DNA from: Sphingomonas sp. PAMC 26621
GTDB taxonomy: Bacteria; Pseudomonadota; Alphaproteobacteria; Sphingomonadales; Sphingomonadaceae
Length of the DNA stretch: 64,000 nt
Direction of reading: 5' to 3'
Assembly: GCF_000251145.1 (NCBI RefSeq)
Contig: NZ_AIDW01000028.1
Span: 1-64,000, forward strand
The notes beneath the pieces are model-generated. The model saw nothing but the letters and a program-made list of their open reading frames with translations, was not told the origin of the DNA and made no database searches. This document shows, one piece after another, positions 26,450-38,994 of this stretch (positions are counted from its first letter, which is position 1; each line of letters begins with the position of its first letter). Made by a program: the position numbers and the translations under genes.

Positions 26450-26787
26450 GTCCGAAAGATAAGAACCCGCCCTGGCTTTCGAAAGACCGGGCCACCGCCC
26501 CTTCGCGCTATTCCATCGCCGCACGCGGCCGCTCGACCCCGGGGGTTGGCGATCCGGCGGAGGTGCCGACACGCCGGATCATGCCCCGATCCGCTATACC
26601 CCCGGTCAAACCATCGCGACGCTGCCGAGCGCGCGGGACAGGCCGGCCACCCGCTCGCACCGGGATCGACCACGTCCCGCGGCGGGGCAGGTTAGCGATC
26701 GGCCTTGAACGCCAACGGGATATTGCTGCGAACTCAACGGTCAGGCACCATCGCACGATCATCCCGTGGCAAAGGGGACACCACGAC
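26450..26787. other. Divergent intergenic region, no feature recognised
   Basis: About 340 bases separate the protease gene from the rightward TPR-like gene. Open frames pass through it but have neither start signals nor protein-like composition. I see no REP palindrome, no clear promoter and no terminator. AAAGGGGA at 26771-26778 is the ribosome binding site of the next gene. Confidence 0.5.
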
Positions 26788-28341
26788 GTGCGCATGATTT
26801 CTCTTCTGGTTGTTCTGGCGGCGACGGCAAACATCGGTGTTGCCTGGGGACAACAGACAGATCCCCAGCCGCTCCCGAGCGACCAGTCTGCGCTGCCGGT
26901 GCTCGCTCAATATGGCACGGCGCCGAGTCAGGCGGCCGGTCTGGCCATCCTCGATCGCGCGCTGGCGTTGCTGCCACAACCGACCGCGTTTCGCGGTCAG
27001 GTGGTGTGCACGCGCGCGGCCCTGCTGGACGCGATGGAACGCCCGACGGAGTCGCGGGCGGGGTATGACCAATGCCGGCAATTGCGTCCGGACGACCCGA
27101 ATGTCCTGATTCCGATCGCTCTCGACGAATCGACCCACCAGCGACCGGTCGAAGCCGCGCGGCTGTTGATGCACGCCGCCGCCCAGCATGCGTCCGGGCT
27201 CGATGCGGTCGACCCCGGAACAATGGGCACCATCGACCGGCGGCTCCGGTACATCGACCAAGGCAGCGTCGCGAACGACCTGATCGCCGGGCTGGTAGCC
27301 GCCGGATACCCGCGAAACGACCCTTCCACGCTCTCGAGATACACCACGATCGCCATCGTGAACCGGTTGCGCGCCGCCGATACGGCGGGCGCGACGCAAC
27401 TCCTGCCGACGATCCTTTCGCCGAGCGACGGGATTGCCATGCTGATCGATCGCAAGTTCGCGCCGATCTGGCCCGCGATCGAACAATGGGCGGGCAGCGA
27501 CCTGTCGGTCCAGCGGCGCGCGCTGCTGTCCGCGACCCGCGCCGCGTTCGAGATTTCGAACACGGACGAGGCGCGGCTGCGCTTTGCCGACGCATTGGTG
27601 GAGACGGGCCACGACCGGGAGGCGATCGATCTCATCGAAGAATGGCTGTTGACCCCGGCCACGCCGGATACTGCGTGGGACCGCAACATGGCGATCATGC
27701 ATCAGGGGCGCTGGCTGGCCGAGCAGGGCAAGCACGCCGAGGCCATCAAGCGGATGCGCGCCGCCCTGAACGTTCCGGCTCCGCTCGCCGTCGGCAGCGA
27801 GAATATCACGCCGAACCTTGTCAGACACCTCCTGTTCGTGCGCGATTATGCTGGCGCGATCGACGTTCTCGATCACCATATGCCGACCAGTGACCACGTG
27901 GAGAGCCCGGCGACGATGGGCTATTTCGTCGCGTTGCGCGCGTGCGCGCTGGAGGGTCTGGGAAAGCACGCGAAGGCGGTTGCCGAACATCAACGGCTGG
28001 ATGCGCTGTACCGGGGCAATCTCGGCGCCCAGAACCTCGCCGTCGCATGTCTGGGCTCGGTCGAGGAGCAGGCGCATTGGTGGCTGAAACGCGTGCAGCA
28101 GCAGGACCATACCGAAACGCTGGTCAGCCTGGCTGCGGCGCGATACGCCAAGGCGAACCATTTGCCGCCGGTGTCGCTCGAGGACGACATGTTGCGCCGG
28201 ATCGAGAACCGGCCCGACATACGGCGGGTCTATCTGGAACTGGGCCGCGACCTGCCCGAACGCTACGCGCCCGGCCTGGACGATTTCAGGGCGGCCCCGC
28301 TCCCGCCCCGGCGGACACCCGCACCGGTGTCCGCCACCTGA
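26788..28341 (+). CDS. Secreted TPR-like repeat protein of unknown function
   Basis: The 517-residue protein has a Sec signal peptide (MISLLVVLAATANIGVAWG) and a body made of helix-turn-helix repeats. Examples are QAAGLAILDRALALLPQ, HDREAIDLIEEWLL, GKHAEAIKRMRAAL and GKHAKAVAEHQRLDALY, consistent with degenerate tetratricopeptides. I recognise no enzyme motif. GTG at 26788 is preferred because AAAGGGGA lies nine bases before it; ATG at 26794 is the alternative. It is probably periplasmic. It ends 9 bases from the malic enzyme stop, convergently. Confidence 0.75.
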   Translation: MRMISLLVVLAATANIGVAWGQQTDPQPLPSDQSALPVLAQYGTAPSQAAGLAILDRALALLPQPTAFRGQVVCTRAALLDAMERPTESRAGYDQCRQLRPDDPNVLIPIALDESTHQRPVEAARLLMHAAAQHASGLDAVDPGTMGTIDRRLRYIDQGSVANDLIAGLVAAGYPRNDPSTLSRYTTIAIVNRLRAADTAGATQLLPTILSPSDGIAMLIDRKFAPIWPAIEQWAGSDLSVQRRALLSATRAAFEISNTDEARLRFADALVETGHDREAIDLIEEWLLTPATPDTAWDRNMAIMHQGRWLAEQGKHAEAIKRMRAALNVPAPLAVGSENITPNLVRHLLFVRDYAGAIDVLDHHMPTSDHVESPATMGYFVALRACALEGLGKHAKAVAEHQRLDALYRGNLGAQNLAVACLGSVEEQAHWWLKRVQQQDHTETLVSLAAARYAKANHLPPVSLEDDMLRRIENRPDIRRVYLELGRDLPERYAPGLDDFRAAPLPPRRTPAPVSAT

Positions 28342-28350
28342 CGGAGTCGC

Positions 28351-30608
<2,258 letters not shown>

Positions 30609-30776
30609 GGGGGGCGCACTCCTGAATAGCGCTGCCTTAAGCAGAGTTTGCCCGGATGGGAACGCCTTCAGTCGACGCTACGGCGATCGAGGCTGGCGCG
30701 CGAGGCAGGCAGGTCGGCCTTGTGATAGACCATCCAGGCCATATCTGCAGCGCTATAGTCGCGCAGGAGACGCCGC

Positions 30777-31526
30777 ATGAAGACGACCGGTAACACCCTT
30801 CTCATCACGGGCGGCGGCTCGGGGATCGGCCGTGCGCTTGCCGAACAGTTTCACGCGCGGGGAAATCGGGTGATCGTTGCCGGCCGCCGCGCGGAACCGC
30901 TCGCGGCGCTCGCCCGCGACCTGCCCGGAATCGCCACGGCCCTGCTCGACGTCGCGGACGCGGCGGACATCGCGCGTTTCGCGGCGCAGGTCGTCGCGGA
31001 TCATCCCGCGCTCAACGCCGTGATCCACAACGCCGGGATCATGCGGCCCGAGAACATGGCGGCCGACCGCTATGACCTGACCGACGCCGAGGCGATGATC
31101 GCGACCAACCTGCTCGGCCCGATCCGGCTGACCGCGGCGCTGCTCCCGCACCTGCGCAAACAGGCGAATGCCGCTATCCTGACCGTCTCGTCCGGGCTGG
31201 CGTTCGTCCCGCTGGTCGTCACGCCGACCTATTCGGCAACCAAGGCGGCGATCCACAGCTGGTCGCAGTCGCTGCGATCGCAGGTGGCCGGGCTCGGGAT
31301 CGACGTGATCGAGATCGCCCCGCCCGCGGTCGCGACCGACCTGATGCCGGGGCAGGCAACCAACCCCAATTCGATGCCGCTCGATGCCTATATCGCGGAG
31401 ACGATGGCGTTGCTCGAGGCGAATCCAGAGGGGCCGGAGAATACGGTCGAACGCGTGAAGTTCCTGCGCGATGCCGAGCGCGAGGGGCGGTACGATTCGG
31501 TCTTCGCGATGCTCAACGGCGGGTGA
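30777..31526 (+). CDS. SDR-family oxidoreductase (DltE-like)
   Basis: The 249-residue short-chain dehydrogenase has TGGGSGIGRALAEQFHARG (about 11-29), HNAGIM as a variant of NNAG, SSGLAF, and the catalytic YSATK. It resembles the DltE-like group, whose substrate is unknown, and is shorter at the C-terminus than FabG. AGGAGA lies just upstream of the ATG. It is divergent from malic enzyme across 168 bases. No neighbour hints at its role. Confidence 0.9.
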   Translation: MKTTGNTLLITGGGSGIGRALAEQFHARGNRVIVAGRRAEPLAALARDLPGIATALLDVADAADIARFAAQVVADHPALNAVIHNAGIMRPENMAADRYDLTDAEAMIATNLLGPIRLTAALLPHLRKQANAAILTVSSGLAFVPLVVTPTYSATKAAIHSWSQSLRSQVAGLGIDVIEIAPPAVATDLMPGQATNPNSMPLDAYIAETMALLEANPEGPENTVERVKFLRDAEREGRYDSVFAMLNGG

Positions 31527-31609
31527 GGCCAAGTCGGCGGGGACGGAAGTGGTCAATCGTCCCGCGCGACGGAAGGCGGGAGACCGGGTTTTCGCGAACC
31601 CCTCAACCG

Positions 31610-31703
31610 CCGTCCCCTTGAACTCGTTTCAGGGTCCACCCCGCAGCAAGTCCGGTCCTGGCCTGTTGCACGGTGGATGCTGAAACGAGTTCAGCATGAC
31701 GGG
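31610..31703. repeat. REP-like paired element, GAACTCGTTTCAG type
   Basis: GAACTCGTTTCAG (from about 31620) and CTGAAACGAGTTC (to about 31692) are mirror arms, within longer mirrored ends GGTCCACC/GGTGGATG. It lies upstream of mutS. No other copy of this type was seen in the window. Confidence 0.7.
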
Positions 31704-31782
31704 AGGGGAGAAAGACCCTGTACAACCCGCCCGCCGACATCTGCCCCATGACGCGCGGCGGTTTCTTCGCTACCCAGCGGCA

Positions 31783-34407
31783 ATGCCCGCCGCTTCTCCC
31801 GCCCCTGCCCCGACTACCGCCGCCCCCACGCCGATGATGGCGCAATATCTGACGCTCAAGGCGGAGGCGGCGGATTGCCTGTTGTTCTACCGGATGGGCG
31901 ATTTCTTCGAGCTGTTCTTCGATGATGCGAAGATCGCCGCCGCCTGCCTCGACATCGCGCTGACCGCGCGCGGCGAGCATCACGGCGTGCCGATCCCGAT
32001 GTGCGGCGTACCGGTCCATGCCGCCGACGGCTATCTCGCGCGGCTGATCAAGGCCGGACACCGCGTCGCGATCGCCGAGCAGACCGAAAGCCCCGCCGAG
32101 GCCAAGAAGCGCAGCGGCAAGACATTGGTTTCGCGGGCGATCGTCCGGGTCGTCACCGCCGGCACGCTGACCGAGGAAGCGCTGCTCGACGCGCGCAGCG
32201 CAAACTGGTGCGTCGCGATCGGCGAGGCAGGCGGCGCGGTGGCGATCGCCGCCGCCGACATTTCGACCGGGCGGTTCGAACTGATCGCGTGCGATCCCGC
32301 TGGGATCACCGCCGAACTCGCCCGCCTTGCGCCAGCCGAAACAATCACGTCGGACGCGAGCGACTTCGCCGAACTCGCGACGATGCTCCGCCCGCGCGCC
32401 GAGTTCGACAGTGGACGCGGCGAGGCGCGGCTCAAGGCGCTCTACGCGGTCGCGACGCTCGACGGGTTCGGGCAGTTCGACCGCGCCGCGCTGTCGGCCG
32501 CGGGCGGGCTGGTCGCCTATCTCGACCACACCGCGAAAGGCGCAATGCCGTTCCTGCGCCCGCCCCGGCTTGGTGCCAGCGCGCAGCACATGGCGATCGA
32601 CGCGGCGACGCGCGAGAGCCTCGAACTGACCCAGACCACCACCGGCGCGCGCAAGGGCAGCCTGCTCGATTCGATCGACCGGACAGTGACCGCGGCGGGC
32701 GCGCGGCTGCTCGGCGCGGACATCGGCGCACCGCTGATGGAGCGCGGACTGATCGAAGCGCGGCTCGATCTCGTCGCGTTGCTGAGCGACGACAGCGGCC
32801 TGCGCGAGTCGCTCCGGGGCACGCTCCGCAGCATGGCGGATATCGGGCGCGCGCTCGGGCGGCTTGCGGCGGGGCGCGGTTCCCCGCGCGATCTCGGGCA
32901 GTTGCGCGACGGACTCGACGGCGCATGGCGGCTCGGCGAACGGCTCGGCACCATCGCCGCGCCGCCTGCGCTGCTCACCGAGCTCGCCCCCCGGCTGCGC
33001 GGACATGGCGCGCTGATCGACTTGCTGACGCGCGCGCTGGTTCCCGCGCCCCCGATCGATGCATCGGACGGCGGCTATATCGCGGCGGGCTATGACGCCG
33101 CGCTCGACGATCTGCGCGATGCGGGAGCGGGCGGGCGACGCGCGATCGCCGCGCTCGAGGCGGAGTTCCGCAGCCGGACCGGCGTGGCGCAGCTCAAGAT
33201 CCGCCACAACGGCGTGCTCGGCTATCATATCGAAGTGCCGGCGCGCTCGGCGGACGGGCTGATGAAGCCCGACAGCGGGTTCATCCACCGCCAGACGATG
33301 GCGGGCGCGGTGCGCTTCAACGCGTCCGAACTCCACGAAGTCGCCGCCAAGGTGACGCAGGCGGGCGCGCATGCGCTCGCGGCGGAGGCGGCGCATCTCG
33401 AGGATCTGGTCGCCGCCGCCCTCGACCGGCGCGAGGCAATCGCAGCGACCGCCGATGCGCTCGCGCGGCTCGATGTTGCGGCAGCGCTTGCCGAGCGCGG
33501 TTGCGAAGGCGGATGGGCGCGGCCCGAGCTGGTCGACCACGCCTGTTTCGACATCACCGGCGGACGACACCCCGTAGTCGAGGATGCGCTCGCGAAACGC
33601 GGCGAGCGGTTCGTTGCCAATGACTGCCGGCTGTCGGAGGATTCACGGCTGTGGCTCGTCACTGGGCCCAACATGGGCGGCAAATCGACCTTCCTGCGCC
33701 AGAACGCCGCGATCGCGGTGCTCGCGCAGGCGGGGAGCTTCGTCCCCGCGACCGCCGCGACGCTCGGGCTGGTCGACCGCCTGTTCAGCCGCGTCGGCGC
33801 ATCGGACAATCTCGCGCGCGGGCGCTCGACCTTCATGGTTGAGATGGTCGAGACCGCCGCGATCCTCGCGCAGGCGACGCCGCGCAGCTTCGTGATTCTT
33901 GATGAAGTCGGGCGCGGCACGTCGACCTATGACGGGCTCGCGATCGCCTGGGCGGTGGTCGAGGCGATCCACGACGACAATCGCTGCCGCTGCCTGTTCG
34001 CGACGCATTATCACGAGCTGACCCGGCTTGCGGAGCGCTGCGAGGCGCTGACGCTCCACCACGTCCGCGCGCGCGAGTGGAAGGGCGAGCTGGTGCTTCT
34101 GCACGAAGTGTCCGAGGGGCCGGCGGACCGGTCCTACGGGCTGGCGGTGGCGCGGCTCGCGGGGCTGCCGCCGGTGACGATCTCGCGCGCCAAGGCGGTG
34201 CTGGCGAAGCTCGAGGCGGGGCGCGCCAAGACCGGCGGGCTGGCGGCGGGGCTGGATGACCTTCCGCTGTTCGCCGCCGCGATCGAGGCGGAAGAAGAGG
34301 AATGCGACGCGATCCGCGCCGAGGTGGAGGCGCTGGACGTCGACGCGCTGACGCCGCGCGAGGCTTTGGAAACGCTGTACCGGTTGAAGGGGCTGGCGCG
34401 GGGGTAG
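31783..34407 (+). CDS. mutS: DNA mismatch repair protein MutS
   Basis: The 874-residue MutS recognises mismatches as a dimer and recruits MutL. The N-terminal mismatch-binding domain has YRMGDFFELFFDDA, the Phe-x-Glu wedge. Walker A is GPNMGGKST (about 628-636). Walker B with the signature is FVILDEVGRGTSTYDG, and the C-terminal ATPase domain is complete, ending in a helix-turn-helix dimer region. I start it at 31783; a Pro/Ala-rich leader precedes MMAQYLTLKAEA, so a start at that MM is also possible. Confidence 0.97.
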   Translation: MPAASPAPAPTTAAPTPMMAQYLTLKAEAADCLLFYRMGDFFELFFDDAKIAAACLDIALTARGEHHGVPIPMCGVPVHAADGYLARLIKAGHRVAIAEQTESPAEAKKRSGKTLVSRAIVRVVTAGTLTEEALLDARSANWCVAIGEAGGAVAIAAADISTGRFELIACDPAGITAELARLAPAETITSDASDFAELATMLRPRAEFDSGRGEARLKALYAVATLDGFGQFDRAALSAAGGLVAYLDHTAKGAMPFLRPPRLGASAQHMAIDAATRESLELTQTTTGARKGSLLDSIDRTVTAAGARLLGADIGAPLMERGLIEARLDLVALLSDDSGLRESLRGTLRSMADIGRALGRLAAGRGSPRDLGQLRDGLDGAWRLGERLGTIAAPPALLTELAPRLRGHGALIDLLTRALVPAPPIDASDGGYIAAGYDAALDDLRDAGAGGRRAIAALEAEFRSRTGVAQLKIRHNGVLGYHIEVPARSADGLMKPDSGFIHRQTMAGAVRFNASELHEVAAKVTQAGAHALAAEAAHLEDLVAAALDRREAIAATADALARLDVAAALAERGCEGGWARPELVDHACFDITGGRHPVVEDALAKRGERFVANDCRLSEDSRLWLVTGPNMGGKSTFLRQNAAIAVLAQAGSFVPATAATLGLVDRLFSRVGASDNLARGRSTFMVEMVETAAILAQATPRSFVILDEVGRGTSTYDGLAIAWAVVEAIHDDNRCRCLFATHYHELTRLAERCEALTLHHVRAREWKGELVLLHEVSEGPADRSYGLAVARLAGLPPVTISRAKAVLAKLEAGRAKTGGLAAGLDDLPLFAAAIEAEEEECDAIRAEVEALDVDALTPREALETLYRLKGLARG

Positions 34408-34434
34408 CGGATCAGCTCCAAGCGCCCCCCCCAA

Positions 34435-34505
34435 CCGTTCGTTTCGAGCGTAGTCGAGAAACCCGGCACCCGCGCAGGTTTCTCGACTTCGCTCGAAACG
34501 AACGG
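34435..34505. repeat. REP-like inverted repeat, CGTTCGTTTCGAGC type
   Basis: The 29-base arms at 34435-34463 and 34477-34505 differ at one position and enclose a 13-base loop. It lies between the convergent mutS and GNAT genes and would make a strong bidirectional hairpin. Confidence 0.8.
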
Positions 34506-34516
34506 ACAGGGACAAT

Positions 34517-35206
34517 TCACCCCCGCGCCACCACGGTATAGGTCATCTCCCGCCGCACCTCGAACCCCAGCGCGCGATACAGCGCCACCGCGGGGTTGTC
34601 CGCGTAACTGTGCAGGAACACCCCTTCCCCGCGCTCCAGCAAAGGTGCCAGCACCGCTTCCATCAACGCCCGCGCGAAGCCCTGCCCGCGATAGTCGGGA
34701 TGCGTGCACACCGCGCTGATCTCGCTGAACCCCGGCACCTTCATCCGCTCGCCCGCCATCGCGACCAGCCGGCCGCCGCGCCGCACGCCAATATAGCCGC
34801 CCTGCAGATGCGTCGCCACAAAGAACGGTCCCGGCGCGGTCAGCGTCGCGAGTGCCAGCATCTCGGCTGCGTCGGCATCCCCCAGCGGCACGATATCCAG
34901 CGCGTGCGACGTCCTATGGAGCCGGGTCGCGACCATCTGGTTCAGCCGCCGTTCCGACACCACGACCGTCCCCGGCAACGCCGCCGCCGCGCCGACCCCG
35001 AGCAGCCCGAGCGTCTCGCCGTCCTCGATCAATCCGACCAATGCGCGCAACGCTTCGGGCGAATCGTCCGCCGCCTCTCCGAACAGATTGACCTCGGGCC
35101 GGAACCGCACCGCGCGCGCATCGCCGAGCGCGAGGGCGGCCTGCCGTCCGGTCAGGCTATGCCAGATCGGGCGGTCGAGTGGGGTCGGGCTGGGTGTGTC
35201 GGTCAT
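34517..35206 (-). CDS. GNAT-family N-acetyltransferase
   Basis: The 229-residue protein has a C-terminal GNAT domain (about 115-225). Motif A is SAVCTHPDYRGQGFARALM, holding the Q/R-x-x-G-x-G/A acetyl-CoA loop, followed by FLHSYADNPAVALYRALGFE. The N-terminal half (about 1-110) is unrelated-looking but fits a FR47-like two-domain acetyltransferase. The acceptor is unknown. It is followed by a REP and convergent with mutS. Confidence 0.88.
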   Translation of the reverse strand: MTDTPSPTPLDRPIWHSLTGRQAALALGDARAVRFRPEVNLFGEAADDSPEALRALVGLIEDGETLGLLGVGAAAALPGTVVVSERRLNQMVATRLHRTSHALDIVPLGDADAAEMLALATLTAPGPFFVATHLQGGYIGVRRGGRLVAMAGERMKVPGFSEISAVCTHPDYRGQGFARALMEAVLAPLLERGEGVFLHSYADNPAVALYRALGFEVRREMTYTVVARG

Positions 35207-35273
35207 GCCATCTCCTCACCACGACCGGATGTCGCCCGCATCCCATGCCTTGCCGCCAAACCCCGCCGCCCGC

Positions 35274-36161
35274 TCACGCCGCATCGATCGTCAGCACCGC
35301 GTCCGCGATCGGCAAGGTCTCGTGCAGCAGCCGCAGGTCGAGGTGCGTCGTGCCATTCTCGTCGCTGATCACGTCGACGAATTCGTGATCGACACGCACC
35401 GTCTCGCGCGCATACCGCTTTCCGCCCAGCGACTGGCTGGCGAGCAAGGTGTCGATCCCGCTGAGCGACAAGGTCAGCATGAACCGGTCGCGATCGTCCG
35501 CGAGCGCGGCAAGGACCGGGCTGTCATCGTCGAGGATGTGTACCAGAGTCCATGCGAGCCCGAGCATCGGGTTCTGGTTGCGCACCAGCGGCAACTCGCT
35601 CAGCCGCCGGAAGGTGCGACCGTCGCCGACATGCACCAGCTCCAGCCAGCTCATCTGCGCGGTCACGTCGGCGAGCGGGCGCGAGCGTTTCGAGGCGACC
35701 CGCACCATCAGCGCACGCTTGCCCTGATACCGCCCGATCACCGCGACGTCGCTGAACAGCAGGCTTTCGCGCGGGCGGGCGAACCGCGCGAAGATCAGCC
35801 CGGTGATCGTCGCCGAAAAGAACAGCCCGGTCAGGATCTCGACCGCGGCGATCGCATGGCCAAGCCGCGTCACCGGCGCCATCACGCCGTACCCGACCGT
35901 CCCCAGCGTATCGACCGAAAAGAAGAAGCCGTCGATCACCGACCCCGGCTCCATCGTCCCGATCGCGCCCGGCAGCAACGCATAGAGTGTCCCGAACACG
36001 AGGTTGATCGCGACGAAGCTCGCCGAGACGAGTGCGATAAACCACGGCCAGCTCATCTCCATCACCCAGTAATAGAGATCGGCATAGGGCGACGGTGCCC
36101 CCGTCTTGACTGCGGGGAACCCGCCCATCTGGATGATCTGGCGCCGCGCGGGTCTGGTCAT
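35274..36161 (-). CDS. Inward-rectifier potassium channel (KirBac-like)
   Basis: The 295-residue protein has TM1 (WPWFIALVSASFVAINLVFG, about 38-57), a pore helix, selectivity filter TVGYG (88-92) and TM2 (AIAAVEILTGLFFSATITGLIFA). A C-terminal immunoglobulin-like cytoplasmic domain follows (about 130-290, RALMVRVASKRS... VDHEFVDVISDENG). This is the KirBac layout for passive potassium flux. I start it at 36161 (MTRPARRQIIQ). It is divergent from glnD across 76 bases. Confidence 0.95.
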   Translation of the reverse strand: MTRPARRQIIQMGGFPAVKTGAPSPYADLYYWVMEMSWPWFIALVSASFVAINLVFGTLYALLPGAIGTMEPGSVIDGFFFSVDTLGTVGYGVMAPVTRLGHAIAAVEILTGLFFSATITGLIFARFARPRESLLFSDVAVIGRYQGKRALMVRVASKRSRPLADVTAQMSWLELVHVGDGRTFRRLSELPLVRNQNPMLGLAWTLVHILDDDSPVLAALADDRDRFMLTLSLSGIDTLLASQSLGGKRYARETVRVDHEFVDVISDENGTTHLDLRLLHETLPIADAVLTIDAA

Positions 36162-36237
36162 GGCAACAAGCCTTGGCCAAGCGCGCGAGTCCGTCAAGCC
36201 GCGTGACGTTCGATGACGCACATCCTATCTATCGAAA

Positions 36238-38982
36238 ATGCCACCTCGCTTTGAATCCCTTCCGCAGCGCCGTTCGATCATCGACCGGCGCACCGTCGCC
36301 GACGCGCTCACCGCGCTCGAAGGGGACGCTAACACGCTGCGTGCCAGCGCGTTCGCGCTGCTCAAACAGGCGCTCGACGCGGGGCGCGCCGAGATCGGGC
36401 GACGATTGATCGAACATCCCTCGCGCGGGTTGGAAGCCGCGGCGGCACAGGCGTTTCTGGTCGATCAGTTGCTACGGCTGCTCTATGATTTCATGGTCCA
36501 GCGGATCTACCCCAACCCCAACCCCACCACCGGCGAACGCATTACGATCATCGCGGTGGGCGGCTATGGGCGCGGCGAGATGGCACCCTATTCGGACATT
36601 GACGTCGGCTTCCTCACCCCGGGCAAACAGCCGCCCTGGGCCGAGCAGGTGATCGAGGCGATGCTCTACACCATGTGGGACATGGGCCTGAAGATCGGCC
36701 ACAGCAGCCGCTCGCTCGACGAGATGGTGCGACAGGCCAAGAGCGACGTGACGATCCGCACCGCCTTGCTCGAGGCCCGCTACGTGTGGGGCGATCAGAC
36801 ACTGTATGACGAGGCGGCACAGCGCTTCAAGACCGAGGTCCAGGCCGATACCGCGCGTCAGTTCATCGCCGACAAGCTCGCCGAGCGCGACGTGCGGCAT
36901 CACAAGATGGGAGACACGCGCTACGTCGTCGAACCCAACGTCAAGGAGGCCAAGGGCGGCCTGCGCGACCTGCACACGCTCTTCTGGATCGGCAAGTACG
37001 CCTACAACGTTACCGAGCCGGGCGAGCTGGTCGAGGCGGGGCTGCTCAGCCGCGACGAATATCGCCAGTTCCACCGCGCCGAGAATTTCCTGTGGGCGGT
37101 GCGCTGCCACCTCCACGCGATTTCAGGCCGCGCCGAGGACCGCCTCACCTTCGACCTCCAGCGCGAGATCGCCGAGCGGATGCGCTTCGCCGACCGGCCC
37201 GGCAAATCCAAGGTCGAGCGGTTCATGCATTATTATTTCCTCCAGGCACGCACCGCGGGCGACCTGACGGGGGTGTTCCTCGCGCATCTCGACGAGAAGT
37301 TCGCAGCGCGCGGGCGGCGCTTCGGTTTTCCGGTGCTGCGGCGTTCGCCGCGCAAGCTCAACGGGTTCACGCTGGTGCGCGGGCGGCTCGCGCTACCCTC
37401 GGACGATTTCCTCGCGGAAAAACCGGTACGGCTGATCGAGCTGTTCGCGCTGGCCGACAAGCACGAGCTAGAGATCCACCCGCTCGCGATGCGCGCGGCG
37501 TCGCGCGATGCGAAGCTCGTCGACGAGATCCGGCAGGATCCGACCGCGAACGTCTTGTTCCTCGACGTGCTGACCAGCCACCGCGACCCAGAGACGGTGC
37601 TGCGCTGGATGAACGAGACGGGCGTATTCGGCCGCTTCGTTCCCGATTTCGGCCGCGTCGTCGCGCAGATGCAGTTCGACATGTACCACCATTATACCGT
37701 CGACGAGCATACGATCCGCGCGATCGGGCTGCTCGCGCGGATCGAACGCGGCATCCTCGCGGCGGACCATCCGTTGTGCACCGCGCTGCTCAAGCAGATC
37801 GTCTCGCGCCGCGCGCTGTATGTCGCGGTGCTGTGCCATGATATCGCCAAGGGGCGCGGTGGGGACCATTCCGTGCTGGGAGCCGAAGTTGCCGAGCGGC
37901 TTGCCCCGCGCCTGGGGTTGAGCCCGGCGGAAACCGAAACGGTTTCGTGGTTGGTGCGCTGGCATTTGCTGATGTCCGCGACCGCGTTCAAGCGCGACCT
38001 GTCGGACTTCAAGACGATCCTCGATTTTACCGCCGTGGTGCAAAGCCCCGAGCGGCTGCGCCTGCTGCTGGTGCTGACCGTGGTCGATATTCGCGCGGTC
38101 GGCCCCGGTGTGTGGAACGGGTGGAAGCGTCAGTTGCTCTCGGATCTGTACGAATCGGCCGAGGAAGTGCTTCGGCTCGGCCACAAGCAGAAGGGCCGGA
38201 CCGAGCGGATCGCCGCCAAGCAGATCGCGCTCCGGGATGCGCTGCAGTGGAGCGATGCCACGTTCGACGCACTCGTCGCCAAATTGCCCGAACCCTATTG
38301 GGTCGCCGAACCCGAAGACGTCATCGCCGACAATGCCGCGCTGATCGCGCAGGCAGGCGAGACCGCGCTTTCGATCGCGGCGCGCGTTTATCCCGAACGC
38401 GGCGCGACGCTCGTCACCGTCTATGCGGCCGACCATCCCGGGCTGTTCTACCGGATCGCGGGCGCGATCAGCATTGCCGGGGGGAACATCATCGACGCGC
38501 GGATCCACACCACGCGCGACGGCATGGCGCTCGACAATTTCCTGGTGCAGGATCCGGTCGGACGGCCGTTCGACGAGGACGGCCAGCTCCTTCGCCTCAA
38601 GAAAGCGATCGAGGATGCGCTGGCGAACCGCGTCAAGCTGGTCGACCGGCTGCTGGCGAAGCCGTTGCCACGGACGCGCGCTGAAGCGTTTCCGATCGCG
38701 CCCAACGTGCTGATCGACAACAAGGCGTCGAACCGCTTTACCGTGATCGAGGTCAACGCGCGCGACCGGCCCGCATTGCTCCACCAATTGGCGCACGCGC
38801 TGTTTCAGTCGAAGGTGACGATCCACTCGGCGCATGTCGCGACCTATGGCGAGCGTGCGGTCGATACGTTTTATCTCACCGATCTGACGGGCGAGAAAAT
38901 CGGGGCCGGCAGCCGCTTGCGCACGATCGAGCGCCGCCTGCTCAGCGCGGCGGCGGGGGAGCGGCTGGTGGAGGCGGCTTAG
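36238..38982 (+). CDS. glnD: [Protein-PII] uridylyltransferase / uridylyl-removing enzyme
   Basis: The 914-residue bifunctional nitrogen sensor uridylylates and deuridylylates PII according to glutamine level. In order it has the nucleotidyltransferase domain with GGYGRGEMAPYSDID (108-122), and the HD hydrolase domain with DEHTIRAIG and LCHDIAKGRGGDHS (about 482-546). Two C-terminal ACT domains (VYAADHPGLFYRIAGAIS and EVNARDRPALLHQLAHAL) bind glutamine. The catalytic residues look complete, so both activities are expected. It is followed by a REP. Confidence 0.97.
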   Translation: MPPRFESLPQRRSIIDRRTVADALTALEGDANTLRASAFALLKQALDAGRAEIGRRLIEHPSRGLEAAAAQAFLVDQLLRLLYDFMVQRIYPNPNPTTGERITIIAVGGYGRGEMAPYSDIDVGFLTPGKQPPWAEQVIEAMLYTMWDMGLKIGHSSRSLDEMVRQAKSDVTIRTALLEARYVWGDQTLYDEAAQRFKTEVQADTARQFIADKLAERDVRHHKMGDTRYVVEPNVKEAKGGLRDLHTLFWIGKYAYNVTEPGELVEAGLLSRDEYRQFHRAENFLWAVRCHLHAISGRAEDRLTFDLQREIAERMRFADRPGKSKVERFMHYYFLQARTAGDLTGVFLAHLDEKFAARGRRFGFPVLRRSPRKLNGFTLVRGRLALPSDDFLAEKPVRLIELFALADKHELEIHPLAMRAASRDAKLVDEIRQDPTANVLFLDVLTSHRDPETVLRWMNETGVFGRFVPDFGRVVAQMQFDMYHHYTVDEHTIRAIGLLARIERGILAADHPLCTALLKQIVSRRALYVAVLCHDIAKGRGGDHSVLGAEVAERLAPRLGLSPAETETVSWLVRWHLLMSATAFKRDLSDFKTILDFTAVVQSPERLRLLLVLTVVDIRAVGPGVWNGWKRQLLSDLYESAEEVLRLGHKQKGRTERIAAKQIALRDALQWSDATFDALVAKLPEPYWVAEPEDVIADNAALIAQAGETALSIAARVYPERGATLVTVYAADHPGLFYRIAGAISIAGGNIIDARIHTTRDGMALDNFLVQDPVGRPFDEDGQLLRLKKAIEDALANRVKLVDRLLAKPLPRTRAEAFPIAPNVLIDNKASNRFTVIEVNARDRPALLHQLAHALFQSKVTIHSAHVATYGERAVDTFYLTDLTGEKIGAGSRLRTIERRLLSAAAGERLVEAA

Positions 38983-38994
38983 CCCACATCCTTC

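Noticed and set aside
31603..33570. A 655-codon frame antisense to mutS
   Set aside because: The MutS frame has full domain conservation. Long antisense frames are expected in very GC-rich DNA, and the translated product is Arg-rich with no family features.
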